NCBI RefSeq assembly: GCF_014195535.1
Contig: NZ_JACIBY010000008.1
Coordinates: 62,001-126,000, forward strand
Source of the DNA: Runella defluvii
Lineage (GTDB): Bacteria; Bacteroidota; Bacteroidia; Cytophagales; Spirosomataceae
Direction: 5' to 3'
Length of the DNA: 64,000 nt
Below, in pieces: positions 1 through 8,463 of the stretch. Below the pieces are notes generated by a model. The model ran no database searches. It was not told where the DNA came from and was given only the letters and a program-made list of their open reading frames with translations. The position numbers and the translations under genes were made by a program. The stretch's first letter is position 1; each line of letters starts with the position of its first letter.

Positions 1-1193
1 GTAAATCCAGCGGTGTAGTCAGACTGCCCTGCGGAGTTGTATGTTTTGAGAATAATCGGCATAATACCTTGCACAAAGCGCTTTTTAGTGTCTTTTATGA
101 CCGTCGAACCCACATTTTTACCTACCGTTACATCTCCAATCAAAAACACGTCCATAAAAGGTTTGAGGGAATTGATAACCATTTCGCTGGCCGATGCCGT
201 GCGTGTACTGGTCAGAACATAGACCCGACTCAGGTTGCTGCCAATGTTTTCGGGGCGGTTTTCAAAAAAACGTTGTCCGTAATTGGCACCGTATTGCTTC
301 TGTAAGTCAGGCGTTACGTTTTTGTTGTATTCGTCGCGGGTCATTAGTACTTTGTCATTTGCTCCTTTGGCAATAAAACTGCCCAGCGTCACCGCCGTAG
401 AAATGTAGCCGCCACCGTTGTAGCGCAGGTCAAGTACAAAATCAGTGACACCAGCGGCTTTGAACTTCCCAAAAATCTGCGCCATTTTTTGGTCGTAAAG
501 GGCTTGGTCGCTGTTGTTGGGTTTAGAATAAAAACGGTTATAGACCAAGTAGCCAATTTTCTTGTTGCCTTTGGTGTAAACGGTATCAAACGGCATGGGG
601 TCTTCTTGGAGCGATTGTGCCACTACCGTTTTGGTTTGGCCCGTGCTTACAAAAGCCGCGTTTTCGTATCGACCTAGCGTAAAGACATAATTGGTGCCAA
701 CTGCGAGTAAATTGGCGTAGTTATCGACCGTAACTGCTTGTCCATCAACGGTCATTTTAGCAATAATATCACCTCGTTTGACACCACCTTGGGCAGCGGG
801 TGAGCCAGGAATGACGTACAAAACGAGGGCCGAAATGGTATTATTGATGTTATACAAGCTAAGTCGTGCGCCTGTTGTTTTACTTTCTCCTGCGAGCGAT
901 GCCTCGGTGGTTTCGGCATTGTCCAAAAAACGAGAAAAACGGTCTCCGTCGGGGCGTGCTTGCTTGTCATACGTATAAAGCATGGCATTAAAATAGTCGG
1001 AAGAGGCAAGTTTGTTGTCAGCGCCGCTTGGAATTTTGTCGTTCCAATAATACCAATACTCCATGTTTACTTTAATAAATTCATTCACCAAGGCATCGCC
1101 AGAGGCTACCTCTTTGAACAAACTACACGACGAAAGTGTCACAAGCAGTACCAGGGCTGCGTAAGAGAGGGATTTAAAGGCCGTTTTGTGCAT
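1..1193 (-). CDS. S41 family C-terminal processing peptidase, lipoprotein (3' end beyond window)
   Basis: The complement strand is open from an ATG at 1193 to the window edge (397 codons, no stop), so the C-terminus is missing. The N-terminus is a lipoprotein signal (hydrophobic residues 11-20, then LSSC with Cys23), so the protein is probably anchored outside the inner membrane. A PDZ-like segment (PGSPAAQGGVKRGDIIAKM) lies around residues 128-147. It is followed by the S41 core: DLRYNGGG, then TASASE with the putative nucleophile Ser, then GDVTVGKNVG with the putative general-base Lys about 23 residues later. The family cleaves C-terminal tails of envelope proteins or acts in protein quality control. 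The substrate is unknown. It is divergent from the propeller gene at 1275; a TATATTTG box on the complement at 1259-1266 could be its -7 element. Confidence 0.9.
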   Translation of the reverse strand, partial: MHKTAFKSLSYAALVLLVTLSSCSLFKEVASGDALVNEFIKVNMEYWYYWNDKIPSGADNKLASSDYFNAMLYTYDKQARPDGDRFSRFLDNAETTEASLAGESKTTGARLSLYNINNTISALVLYVIPGSPAAQGGVKRGDIIAKMTVDGQAVTVDNYANLLAVGTNYVFTLGRYENAAFVSTGQTKTVVAQSLQEDPMPFDTVYTKGNKKIGYLVYNRFYSKPNNSDQALYDQKMAQIFGKFKAAGVTDFVLDLRYNGGGYISTAVTLGSFIAKGANDKVLMTRDEYNKNVTPDLQKQYGANYGQRFFENRPENIGSNLSRVYVLTSTRTASASEMVINSLKPFMDVFLIGDVTVGKNVGSTVIKDTKKRFVQGIMPIILKTYNSAGQSDYTAGF

Positions 1194-1274
1194 GGCATTA
1201 AGAAGGTTGATGAAGCAAAAACGTAAAATGTCAAGGATTGTTTTGACTATATTTACGACAAATATAAGACTACG

Positions 1275-2303
1275 ATGAAATTTATTGCGTCCTTTTTTTT
1301 ACTACAACTCTCGCTTTATGTAAGTTATGCTCAGTGGACCCCACAAAATAGCGGCACTGATGCTCATTTTCGTTCAATTTCGGCCGTGAATGAGAAAATT
1401 GTATGGGCAGGGGGGGCCAAAGGAACGGTGCTACATACCGTAAATGGAGGAACTACTTGGGAGGTTTTGCACGTACAAGATGCTGAAAAATTAGACTTTC
1501 GTGGGATTCATGGCCTAGATGCCCAAACGGCCGTGGCAGTAAGTGCGGGTTTGGCGGAAGAAGGACAAGCACGTATTTTTAGAACCAACGATGGCGGGAA
1601 AACGTGGAAAGAAGTATGGCAAACAACCGAAAAAGGAGTCTTTTTGGATGGTATATCGTTTTGGGATGCTAAAAACGGACTGATTTTTGGGGATCCCATT
1701 GGCACTAAAATTTATTTGCTTAAAACCGCTGATGGCGGCCAAACTTGGCAACGTATTTCACCGTCGCAATTGCCCGAAAATAAGGCGGGCGAAGCAGCTT
1801 TTGCGGCTAGTAATTCTACCATGGTGCTCCAAGGTAAGAAAAATGTGTGGATTGGTACGGGTGGGAGCGATCACGCCCGCGTGTTTTATTCGACCGACCG
1901 TGGCACAACTTGGCAAGTGACAGATACCCCGATGGCGGCCAATGCTTCTTCTGGGATTTTTGGCTTGAATTTTTGGGATGCAAAAAATGGGATAGCCGTT
2001 GGAGGAAATTACAAAGCTGACAAAGACGCATCGGATAACGTCATCGTGACCCACGACGGCGGACAAACGTGGCAAAAAGCAACGCCAACTCAGCCAGCGG
2101 GTTTAAAAGAAGCCGTTCGTAAATTGAAAAACGGTTATCTTGTAGCAGTTGGTCCAGCGGGCACAAGCCTATCCAAGGATAATGGTCAAACGTGGCAAGC
2201 CTTGACCAACGCACCCGTGGGTTTACATGCCATGACCTGTGTCGGGAATGCTTGCTGGGCGATTGGGGCTAAGGGCACGCTGGTTTACCTGCGTTTTCCT
2301 TAG
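1275..2303 (+). CDS. Secreted YCF48/BNR-repeat beta-propeller protein
   Basis: This 342-residue protein starts with a Sec signal peptide (hydrophobic residues 4-18, ending SYAQ). The body has at least six Asp-box-like repeats of the form D-x-G-x-T-W (NGGTTWE, DGGKTWKE, DGGQTWQR, DRGTTWQV, DGGQTWQK, DNGQTWQA). This is the signature of the sialidase-like/YCF48-type propeller fold. In Bacteroidota such proteins are common as single-domain secreted proteins of unknown role; no sialidase catalytic residues were recognised. The periodicity fits a propeller with 6-7 blades filling the whole chain. No C-terminal sorting domain is visible. It is convergent with the HhH gene at 2311, only 7 bp away. 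Confidence 0.8.
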   Translation: MKFIASFFLLQLSLYVSYAQWTPQNSGTDAHFRSISAVNEKIVWAGGAKGTVLHTVNGGTTWEVLHVQDAEKLDFRGIHGLDAQTAVAVSAGLAEEGQARIFRTNDGGKTWKEVWQTTEKGVFLDGISFWDAKNGLIFGDPIGTKIYLLKTADGGQTWQRISPSQLPENKAGEAAFAASNSTMVLQGKKNVWIGTGGSDHARVFYSTDRGTTWQVTDTPMAANASSGIFGLNFWDAKNGIAVGGNYKADKDASDNVIVTHDGGQTWQKATPTQPAGLKEAVRKLKNGYLVAVGPAGTSLSKDNGQTWQALTNAPVGLHAMTCVGNACWAIGAKGTLVYLRFP

Positions 2304-2310
2304 AACGCTC

Positions 2311-3276
2311 TTAAAAAGCCAAATAAGGTGCTATTTTTGAAACCAGTTTTTCGTCTAAAATTTTGATATTCAGTAGCTCTTGGGCTGATTTGTAAGCGCC
2401 GTGCTGTTCTCTGTATCGTACGATGATTTCCGCTTGGCGCTTGGAAATGTACGGATGTCGGTCGATGTCTTCTGCCGAAGCCGTGTTGATGTTGATTTTT
2501 TGAACAGGCGTACGAACCGCTGCCCAATGATTCAACTCGCTCAGTGCTAAGGAGTCAAGACCGAAAATTTCATTGTATTGGGTCACTGAAATAAATCCAC
2601 CCAAACCGTCCCTAAATTTCACAATTCTTGCGGCAAGTTTGCTGCCAATTCCTTTTAAACGAATGAGTTGGGTGGTGTCTGCCGTGTTGATGTCGAAGGG
2701 CGCGGGAGCAGCTTTTTTAGCAAAAGCAGGAGGGGCAGGGAGCGACGAAGTAGGGGCGGAGGCAGCCGTGGTTGCGTTCCTTTCGCTGGGTGCGGGCAGG
2801 CTAATGTACCGTTCGAGGCGTTGATAGAGCGTAGGTTGTAGTCCATAAATTCGTTGCAAATCTTCTTTTTTACGAAATTTCCCTCCTTTGGAACGGTACT
2901 TTTCGATGCGTTCGGCAATGAACGTCGGCATTCCTAAGGCTTGCAATTGCTGTATGGTGGCGGTATTGGGGTCAAAGGGAAATGGTTCGGGGAGAGGTCG
3001 GGGGCTTTCGGGCGTTTTAGAGGGGTAATTAGCGTAATTTTTTGGAGAATACGTTGGTTGCTCGGGCTGAATAGATTCCAGAACAGCCACCAAACTATCG
3101 GCGGTTTGGCGGTCGGCTTGACTTATTTCGGAGGAGGGAAGTGGAAGAAGCCGTCCCACTAAAAAAGGTCCAAACCAACACAAAACCATCAGGGCGGCAA
3201 GCACCATAAAACCCCGCGCTTGGCTGCGGGAAACCCCAAATTCGTCACGAATTGCAACTAAAAGGCGCTGAAACAT
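2311..3276 (-). CDS. Membrane-anchored ComEA-like helix-hairpin-helix protein
   Basis: 321 residues. A single transmembrane segment lies at about residues 24-44 (MVLAALMVLCWFGPFLV). A Pro/Ser-rich linker follows, then three helix-hairpin-helix modules: FDPNTATIQQLQALGM (about 100-145), FDINTADTTQLIRLKGIG (about 193-240) and ININTASAEDIDRHPYIS (about 264-320). The N-T-A-x-x-x-x-L pattern is that of ComEA/PilE-type DNA-binding HhH repeats. Known ComEA proteins bind incoming DNA in the periplasm during natural transformation. Bacteroidota versions like this are widespread, but their role is less clear. No other competence gene is adjacent. It is a stand-alone gene, convergent with the propeller gene. 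Confidence 0.85.
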   Translation of the reverse strand: MFQRLLVAIRDEFGVSRSQARGFMVLAALMVLCWFGPFLVGRLLPLPSSEISQADRQTADSLVAVLESIQPEQPTYSPKNYANYPSKTPESPRPLPEPFPFDPNTATIQQLQALGMPTFIAERIEKYRSKGGKFRKKEDLQRIYGLQPTLYQRLERYISLPAPSERNATTAASAPTSSLPAPPAFAKKAAPAPFDINTADTTQLIRLKGIGSKLAARIVKFRDGLGGFISVTQYNEIFGLDSLALSELNHWAAVRTPVQKININTASAEDIDRHPYISKRQAEIIVRYREQHGAYKSAQELLNIKILDEKLVSKIAPYLAF

Positions 3277-3411
3277 AGGTTGTTTTTTAGCCTTTGACGC
3301 AATGAGCGCTTTGGAGTTACTAAATTCGGCCTAGATTTATTCTTTTAGCTATGGTTACTATGTGAAAATTCTACGGTGCTCTATGTGTTTAGGAATGAAT
3401 GCCACATTAAT

Positions 3412-3819
3412 TTACAAAGCTGGTTTCCAAATTTTTAAGTCAGTATGGGCGGCAATTTGATCAAAATCTACGTCGTTGTGGCAAAGTTCTAAGTTAAAAT
3501 GAAGGGCATAAGCCGCAATTAAGCAGTCGTTGGGCTTGCGAATGGTAACACCTTTTTTGCGGAGTTGGCGGTAAAGTTGGGCGGCTGCAACAGCTACTTC
3601 GGTAGCCTCTAATTGTAGTATTTTTAAGGCTTTGAAATCTTCTTTTAACGCTTCAAAATCAGCATCCTCTCGGACTCCCTGCAATACTTCCTGAATAATG
3701 ATGGGACAGATGCACACTAAATTATCTTGTAAGTCTTCATCTAACTGATTGGTTAGAGCAGAGGTCACATTCTTTCGGAAATCTATCCAAGCGGAGGTGT
3801 CATATAAGCGGTACTTCAT
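3412..3819 (-). CDS. vapC: VapC-like PIN-domain ribonuclease toxin
   Basis: A 135-residue protein of typical VapC size. The four acidic PIN positions can be read: Asp7 in LYDTSAWID, Glu44 in IIIQEVLQGV, Asp98 in KPNDCLIAAYAL, and Asp116/Asp118 in LCHNDVDFD. VapC toxins cleave RNA, usually tRNA or rRNA loops, with Mg2+. Its start codon overlaps the end of the small upstream gene by 20 bp, so the two are translationally coupled as in type II toxin-antitoxin operons. All acidic residues are present, so the toxin is probably active. Confidence 0.85.
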   Translation of the reverse strand: MKYRLYDTSAWIDFRKNVTSALTNQLDEDLQDNLVCICPIIIQEVLQGVREDADFEALKEDFKALKILQLEATEVAVAAAQLYRQLRKKGVTIRKPNDCLIAAYALHFNLELCHNDVDFDQIAAHTDLKIWKPAL

Positions 3820-4006
3820 AGGTCCTCATTTCATCTAAATCCCCATCCCAACCTTTGCCGCGCATTTGGCGTAAACGTTGTCGCCTCATGGTATTGATAA
3901 GTTCTTCCAAGGCAGTATCAATAATTTCTTTTTTTGTCTTCAGATTTGAATTCAGTTGTCGTATAGCAGCAATTTTGCTTTCGTCGATTTCTATATTCGT
4001 TCTCAT
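3800..4006 (-). CDS. vapB: VapB-like antitoxin
   Basis: A 68-residue protein beginning MRTNIEIDESKIAAIRQLN, a ribbon-helix-helix-like N-terminus (beta strand RTNIEID followed by helices with KKEIIDTALEELI). This is typical of the VapB/DUF2191 antitoxin group. The basic C-terminal tail (RRQRLRQMRGKGWDGDL) would wrap the VapC active site. It is the first gene of the vapBC operon and overlaps vapC by 20 bp. VapB proteins normally bind their own promoter. A good promoter lies just upstream at 4026-4055. Confidence 0.8.
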   Translation of the reverse strand: MRTNIEIDESKIAAIRQLNSNLKTKKEIIDTALEELINTMRRQRLRQMRGKGWDGDLDEMRTYEVPLI

Positions 4007-4025
4007 CGTGCATGTTATTTACACA

Positions 4026-4055
4026 CAAAAATAGAAAAATTATACACATCGACAA
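4026..4055 (-). promoter_or_regulatory. Bacteroidota-type promoter of vapBC
   Basis: On the complement strand TTG (4053-4055), a 19-base spacer and TATTTTTG (4026-4033) match the Bacteroidota -33/-7 consensus (TTG, about 19 bases, TAnnTTTG). The box ends 20 bp before the vapB ATG. This is the cleanest promoter match seen in the window. Confidence 0.6.
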
Positions 4056-4161
4056 GTTTAGCCACAAATTGCGTAATTTTGCGCCCCAATACTAAAGATA
4101 ACCGCATGTGCGGCTCCGCGAAGCGGCAAACCGCAATTAACCAATAACGCATAACGTCCTC

Positions 4162-5646
4162 ATGAGCCAAGCTCCAGCAACTTCCTTACAAGACATCGTT
4201 TCTCACGCCAAAGAATACGGTTTTGTATTTCCTTCTTCTGAAATCTATGACGGTTTACAAGCAGTTTATGACTACGGTCAAAACGGGGTAGAGCTGAAAA
4301 ACAACCTCAAAAACATGTGGTGGAAAGCCATGACGCAGCTCAACGACAACATCGTCGGGATTGACGCGGCTATTTTTATGCACCCGCTCACGTGGAAGGC
4401 GTCGGGTCACGTGGATGGTTTTAATGACCCCATGATTGATAACAAAGATTCAAAGAAGCGTTATCGTGCCGACCAACTTCTCGAAGGAAAAGCCGAGCAG
4501 TATGCGGCTGAGGGTCAAGCCGAAAAAGCACAGGAGTTGTTGAACGAAATGGGACGTTTGTTGGGTGACAATAACCTAGAGGCGGTGCGTGAATTAATCA
4601 TTGCCGAAGGGATTAAATGTCCTATCTCGGGCACGTCCAACTGGACAGAAGTGCGTCAGTTTAACTTGATGTTCAGCACGCAAGTGGGTTCGGTGGCCGA
4701 AGATTCCAACTTGATTTATTTGCGCCCCGAAACGGCACAAGGAATTTTTGTGAACTTTTTGAACGTACAAAAATCGGGTCGGATGAAGATTCCGTTTGGA
4801 ATTGCCCAAATCGGGAAAGCGTTCCGTAACGAGATTGTGGCGCGTCAGTTTACGTTCCGTATGCGGGAGTTTGAACAAATGGAAATGCAATTTTTTGTGC
4901 GTCCTGGCACCGAAATGGCGTGGTACGAACAATGGCGCGATACTCGTTTGAAGTTTCACCAAGCGGTGGGTCTTCCTACGGAAAAATTGAAATTCCACAT
5001 TCACGAAAAATTGGCGCACTATGCCAATGCCGCCGTGGACATTGAGTATCAGTTCCCGTTTGGTTTCCGCGAAATTGAGGGGATTCACTCTCGTACGGAT
5101 TTCGACTTGAAAAACCACCAAGAGCTTTCGAAGAAAAAGCAACAATATTTCGATAATGACCTCGACGAAAACGGTAAGCCGTTTGGAAACTACATTCCGT
5201 ACGTGGTAGAAACGTCTGTGGGAGCAGACCGTTTGTTTTTGGCGGTATTCTGCAATGCCTTTACCAAAGAAATGGTAGGCGAAGGCGAAAACCAAAAAGA
5301 GCGTACGGTGTTGAAATTGCACCCTGCGTTGGCGCCTTTCAAAGCCGCGATTTTCCCATTGGTGAAAAAAGACGGTTTGCCAGAAAAAGCCCGCGAAATC
5401 GAAAAAGCCTTGAAAACCGAATTCCGCGTGTTTTACGAAGAGCGCGATGCAATCGGTAAGCGTTATACGCGCCAAGACCTTATCGGAACGCCGTTCTGTA
5501 TTGCGGTTGATTACCAAACGTTGGAAGACAACACCGTGACGATTCGCCACCGCGATAGCATGGAGCAAGAGCGCGTACATATCAGCGAACTCAAAGCAAA
5601 GATTGGCTACGCCGTATCGGAACAGCGGATTTTGGAAGCGATTTAA
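4162..5646 (+). CDS. glyS: Glycyl-tRNA synthetase (dimeric, single-chain type)
   Basis: 494 residues. It charges tRNA-Gly with glycine in the cytoplasm. Class II motifs can be read: YLRPETAQGIFVNF (about 186-199), motif 2 FRNEIVARQFTFRMREFEQM (about 219-238) and motif 3 VETSVGADRLFLAVF (about 348-362). A C-terminal anticodon-binding domain follows from about residue 390 (LHPALAPFKAAIFPL). The length and order fit the homodimeric GlyRS of Bacteroidota, not the alpha/beta form. The insertion GHVDGFNDPMIDNKDSKKRYRAD near residue 80 is typical of the family. A TAATTTTG box at 4074-4081 is a possible -7 element, and short GC-rich palindromes lie in the leader at 4104-4132. A hairpin terminator follows at 5700. 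Confidence 0.97.
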   Translation: MSQAPATSLQDIVSHAKEYGFVFPSSEIYDGLQAVYDYGQNGVELKNNLKNMWWKAMTQLNDNIVGIDAAIFMHPLTWKASGHVDGFNDPMIDNKDSKKRYRADQLLEGKAEQYAAEGQAEKAQELLNEMGRLLGDNNLEAVRELIIAEGIKCPISGTSNWTEVRQFNLMFSTQVGSVAEDSNLIYLRPETAQGIFVNFLNVQKSGRMKIPFGIAQIGKAFRNEIVARQFTFRMREFEQMEMQFFVRPGTEMAWYEQWRDTRLKFHQAVGLPTEKLKFHIHEKLAHYANAAVDIEYQFPFGFREIEGIHSRTDFDLKNHQELSKKKQQYFDNDLDENGKPFGNYIPYVVETSVGADRLFLAVFCNAFTKEMVGEGENQKERTVLKLHPALAPFKAAIFPLVKKDGLPEKAREIEKALKTEFRVFYEERDAIGKRYTRQDLIGTPFCIAVDYQTLEDNTVTIRHRDSMEQERVHISELKAKIGYAVSEQRILEAI

Positions 5647-5649
5647 TGG

Positions 5650-5689
5650 CGTCAGAGACGCTAGACCATAACGTTTCCGAATTTCGGGA
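5650..5689. repeat. Dispersed short intergenic repeat (GCGTCAGAGACGCTAG type), copy 1
   Basis: The sequence GCGTCAGAGACGCTAGAC followed by ATAACGTT just after glyS recurs, diverged, at about 7051-7090, 40648-40690 and 42055-42090. All copies lie within about 70 bp of the ends of genes or other repeats. Function unknown. Confidence 0.5.
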
Positions 5690-5693
5690 ACAA

Positions 5694-5913
5694 CTACGAG
5701 CCTTTGTCAAAGTTTAACCACTCTGGCAAAGGCTTTTTTATTAGGCTAAACGCCTAAAAACAAAAAAGCCTCAGAGAGGCGAAATCTTAGTAGAAAAAAG
5801 GAAAACAAAGACCCTATAGCGCGAGCATTCTGCTCGTGCTTACCATTCCAAGGCTTCGAGCCTAGTTAGGGTGCAAGAAAGGCTTGAAGACGGCTCATAA
5901 AGGGAAGGAGCGG
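5694..5913 (+). repeat. 220-bp direct repeat, copy A (left of Rpn nuclease gene)
   Basis: This 220-bp stretch is almost identical to 6811-7030, with no net insertion or deletion and about ten substitutions seen by eye. It begins CTACGAGCCTTTGTCAAAG and ends GGAAGGAGCGG. It holds a terminator hairpin and several short palindromes (GGCTTCGAGCC, GCCTCAGAGAGGC, GAGCATTCTGCTC). The two copies bracket the nuclease gene at 5949-6755 in the same orientation. This stretch fills the gap between glyS and that gene; no gene is seen in it. Confidence 0.9.
5700..5739 (+). terminator. Rho-independent terminator after glyS (inside direct repeat copy A)
   Basis: GCCTTTGTC (5700-5708) pairs with GGCAAAGGC (5725-5733) with one wobble, followed by TTTTTT. 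The same hairpin recurs in repeat copy B at 6817-6856. Confidence 0.65.
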
Positions 5914-5948
5914 GGATGCTCGTGCACACTAAGCAAAAGCCAATGAAA

Positions 5949-6755
5949 TTATTTGTCGGCTGAAAGTTTTTGCTTTACTTTTTTTACAAAATCAACTGTT
6001 GCATTTGAAAGAGTTGCAATCTTTTCAAGTCCAAAGTCCGTTTGTGAAAGTAAATTAGCAATAAACGTTTCCTTACTTTTATCAAGTGCAACCAAATATG
6101 CTACATCTTTTTCTTCGTCAATATATTTTGCAATGCTATCCATAACTATGTCTTTCAATTTTTGTTCTAATTTACGCAGTTGAGCTAAGATTCGCAACTG
6201 TTTGAAATACCTTCTTAACGCTAAATCGCCATCAGTAGTTTCTTCAAGTCTTGCAACAATTTGTTTCAAAGCGTTTTCGGGACTTTCTTTCTCAAAATTA
6301 GCTAAAATAGCCAAAACAATTTCTTCGGGTTGGTTTGAATTTAGAAAAATTTTATAATCTACTGAGTTGATAGCAAGTAAGTTATATTTGAATTTCAAAT
6401 CAATATTTTGTAGTTCAGCAACCATTTTAGCTTTGCCTTTACCCAAGAAAATGACGTATTGATAAGTAGGTAATTGATATTTTCTGATAAGCATTCCTTT
6501 GTAATCCAGCATACGATGAACCATATCACCGTCATTGGCTACTTGAAATTCGATTTGAAGAATAAAAATATTTCCTTGATTATCAATTACTTTTTTGAGT
6601 ACATCGGGTTTGCGTTCTTTGGTGTGCTGCACATCATCGGGGAGTTCTTCCAGAGAAACAGCCGTTATATCAAGTAGGTTCTGCATGATACTTGGTATAA
6701 CGGCTTCGATGTTTTCTTTAAAAATCTTGTCGTACTGGCTTGACTGTTTTTTCAT
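5949..6755 (-). CDS. Rpn/PD-(D/E)XK nuclease family transposase-like protein
   Basis: 268 residues. The putative PD-(D/E)XK core reads KPDVLKK (Asp51) ... ILQIEFQ (Glu69-x-Gln71), the D...ExQ arrangement of the Rpn (recombination-promoting nuclease) and PDDEXK-transposase families. The N-terminus YDKIFKENIEAVIPSI and later YQYVIFLGKGKAKM also fit this group. Rpn proteins are DNA endonucleases that promote RecA-independent recombination in E. coli; several have been linked to phage defence. The C-terminus has a helical K/L-rich tail. It is flanked by 220-bp direct repeats, so it may have moved or duplicated as a unit. No partner gene overlaps it. Confidence 0.75.
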   Translation of the reverse strand: MKKQSSQYDKIFKENIEAVIPSIMQNLLDITAVSLEELPDDVQHTKERKPDVLKKVIDNQGNIFILQIEFQVANDGDMVHRMLDYKGMLIRKYQLPTYQYVIFLGKGKAKMVAELQNIDLKFKYNLLAINSVDYKIFLNSNQPEEIVLAILANFEKESPENALKQIVARLEETTDGDLALRRYFKQLRILAQLRKLEQKLKDIVMDSIAKYIDEEKDVAYLVALDKSKETFIANLLSQTDFGLEKIATLSNATVDFVKKVKQKLSADK

Positions 6756-6810
6756 TTTACAAAGTTAGCAAAATGCCGAGAGATAGATAATTCTGACAGC
6801 ATTGAAACAG

Positions 6811-7030
6811 CTACGAGCCTTTGTCAAAGTTTAACCACTTTGGCAAAGGCTTTTTTATTGGGTTAAACGCCTAAAAACAAAAAAGCCTCAGAGAGGCGAA
6901 ATCTTAGTAGAAAAAAGGAAAACAAAGACCCGATAGCGAGAGCATTCTGCTCGTGCTTACTATTCCAAGGCTTCGAGCCTAGTTAGGGTGCAAGAAAGGC
7001 TTGAAGACGGCTCATAAAGGGAAGGAGCGG
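6811..7030 (+). repeat. 220-bp direct repeat, copy B (right of Rpn nuclease gene)
   Basis: Second copy of the 5694-5913 repeat, same orientation, including its hairpin terminator (6817-6856). With 7031-7220 it fills the gap between the two Rpn-like genes. The rest of that gap holds the short dispersed repeat at about 7051-7090 and no gene. Confidence 0.9.
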
Positions 7031-7050
7031 AAAGTTGAGTTGTTAAGGTG

Positions 7051-7090
7051 TAGGAGACGCTAGACTATAACGTTCCCAAATTGTAGTTAG
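7051..7090. repeat. Dispersed short intergenic repeat, copy 2
   Basis: TAGGAGACGCTAGACTATAA followed by CGTTCCCAAATTGTAGTTAG resembles the stretch at 5650-5689. Its CCAAATTGTAGTT part also matches the loop side of the palindrome at 40659-40688. Confidence 0.45.
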
Positions 7091-7220
7091 GGAGCAGCTA
7101 TGAACGCTTTGGGGGGGCTTTCAATTGTCGTCATTCGACTTGAACCGAACGACTGCGGGGGAAGAACACACTGTGCTTGAGTGAATAAAAATCCGTAAAT
7201 TGCACTAAAATTTCACACTT

Positions 7221-8033
7221 ATGTCGAAATATATCAACCCATATACTGATTTTGGATTCAAGAAATTGTTTGGCGAAGAAGCTAACAAAGACTTGTTGGT
7301 TGATTTCCTGAATCAATTATTACCAGCCAAGCATCAAATAACAGAATTGAACTTTCGTAATGTAGAAGGAATCGCCGAGTTGTCACATGAACGAAAGGCT
7401 ATTTTTGACATTCATTGCCAAACCCAAAGTGGCGAACGAATCATCGTAGAAATGCAGAAAGCGAAAGTGAATTTTTTCAAAGACCGTTCGTTATTTTATT
7501 CTACTTTTCCTATTCGAGAGCAGGCCAAGCGAGGCGAATGGGATTTTCGCTTGGCTCCGATTTACATGATTGCGATTTTGGATTTTCAATATGATGAACA
7601 AGAAGAAAAACAGAAGTTTTTGCGAAGTGTAAAATTAAAAGACCAAGATGGGGATGTGTTTTATGATAAGCTAACCTTTAAATTTATTCAGATGCCGTTG
7701 TTTACAAAAGGTGGGGATGAGCTTGAAACGCAATTTGAAAAATGGATATACTTTTTGAAGAAATTAGAGAGTTTTGATGAAATACCAATAATATTACAAG
7801 AACCGATATTTGAGAAGGCGTTTGGGGTGGCAGAGGTTGCCAATATGACAGCAGAACAATATGAGCAATATCAAGAAAGTTTATTGACTTACATTGAAGT
7901 AAAAGAAGTTGTGAAAACTGCTGAGTTAGACGGTGTAAAAAAAGTTGCAAAAAAAATGCGGGAAATGGGTTTATCTAAATCTCAAATTAAGGAAGCAACG
8001 GGGCTTACGGATGATGAGGTTAATGAATTGTAG
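7221..8033 (+). CDS. PD-(D/E)XK nuclease family transposase (Rpn family)
   Basis: 270 residues starting MSKYINPYTDFGFKKLFGEE, the hallmark N-terminus of the PDDEXK_2/Rpn family. The catalytic core is readable: IFDIHCQ (Asp63), then IIVEMQK (Glu77-x-Gln79). FPIREQAKRGEWDF and the C-terminal helical tail ending GLSKSQIKEATGLTDDEVNE are also typical. These proteins are putative DNA endonucleases/recombinases, often in many copies per Bacteroidota genome. It is a different subgroup from the neighbour at 5949-6755, so this is not a simple duplication. It appears full length with all catalytic positions intact. Confidence 0.85.
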   Translation: MSKYINPYTDFGFKKLFGEEANKDLLVDFLNQLLPAKHQITELNFRNVEGIAELSHERKAIFDIHCQTQSGERIIVEMQKAKVNFFKDRSLFYSTFPIREQAKRGEWDFRLAPIYMIAILDFQYDEQEEKQKFLRSVKLKDQDGDVFYDKLTFKFIQMPLFTKGGDELETQFEKWIYFLKKLESFDEIPIILQEPIFEKAFGVAEVANMTAEQYEQYQESLLTYIEVKEVVKTAELDGVKKVAKKMREMGLSKSQIKEATGLTDDEVNEL

Positions 8034-8463
8034 TTTTGCTTTTTTCGTGCTAACCAAAAGAATTAAGATGGTTGGATTTAAAATTAATTTATTGATTTTC
8101 AGTTTCTTGCCTTTTCTTAATTCGGATGTTGGAACACCAAGAAAAGTAAAATTACAGTTCATTTTTGCCGTCCCCAAGACGGCACGCAAGCAGTGATATA
8201 AAGCTAAGATATTTATTGCTGAAAACCAAATTTGCGTACCAATTTTCGCTCAAAGTGAATGTCGCAGGAGAGTTTGAAGACCCCTTGAAACCGCTCAAAT
8301 ATCCTTTCGGCAACATAAACTGCAAATTAATTTATTCTTCAGAAATTAATTTGTAATTTTTTTTTCAGATTGAGATTAGAGACTATCCCCCACACACTTT
8401 GAGTTTAAGAGAGAAATTAGTACTTTTTGAAAAACTTATCTAAATTTTTGATTTTTAAAGTAA
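8034..8463. other. AT-rich intergenic stretch without a recognised gene
   Basis: The 430 bp between the Rpn gene and the PIN-domain gene are AT-rich. They contain short repeats of AAATTAATTTATT and one small palindrome, GCCGTCCCCAAGACGGC (about 8168-8184). No convincing reading frame, tRNA or conserved RNA was seen. It lies downstream of both flanking genes, which converge here. Confidence 0.5.

Noticed and set aside
4594-5580. Long complement-strand frame of about 328 codons inside glyS
   Set aside because: It is antisense to a clear glycyl-tRNA synthetase and has no recognisable motif; it results from codon bias.
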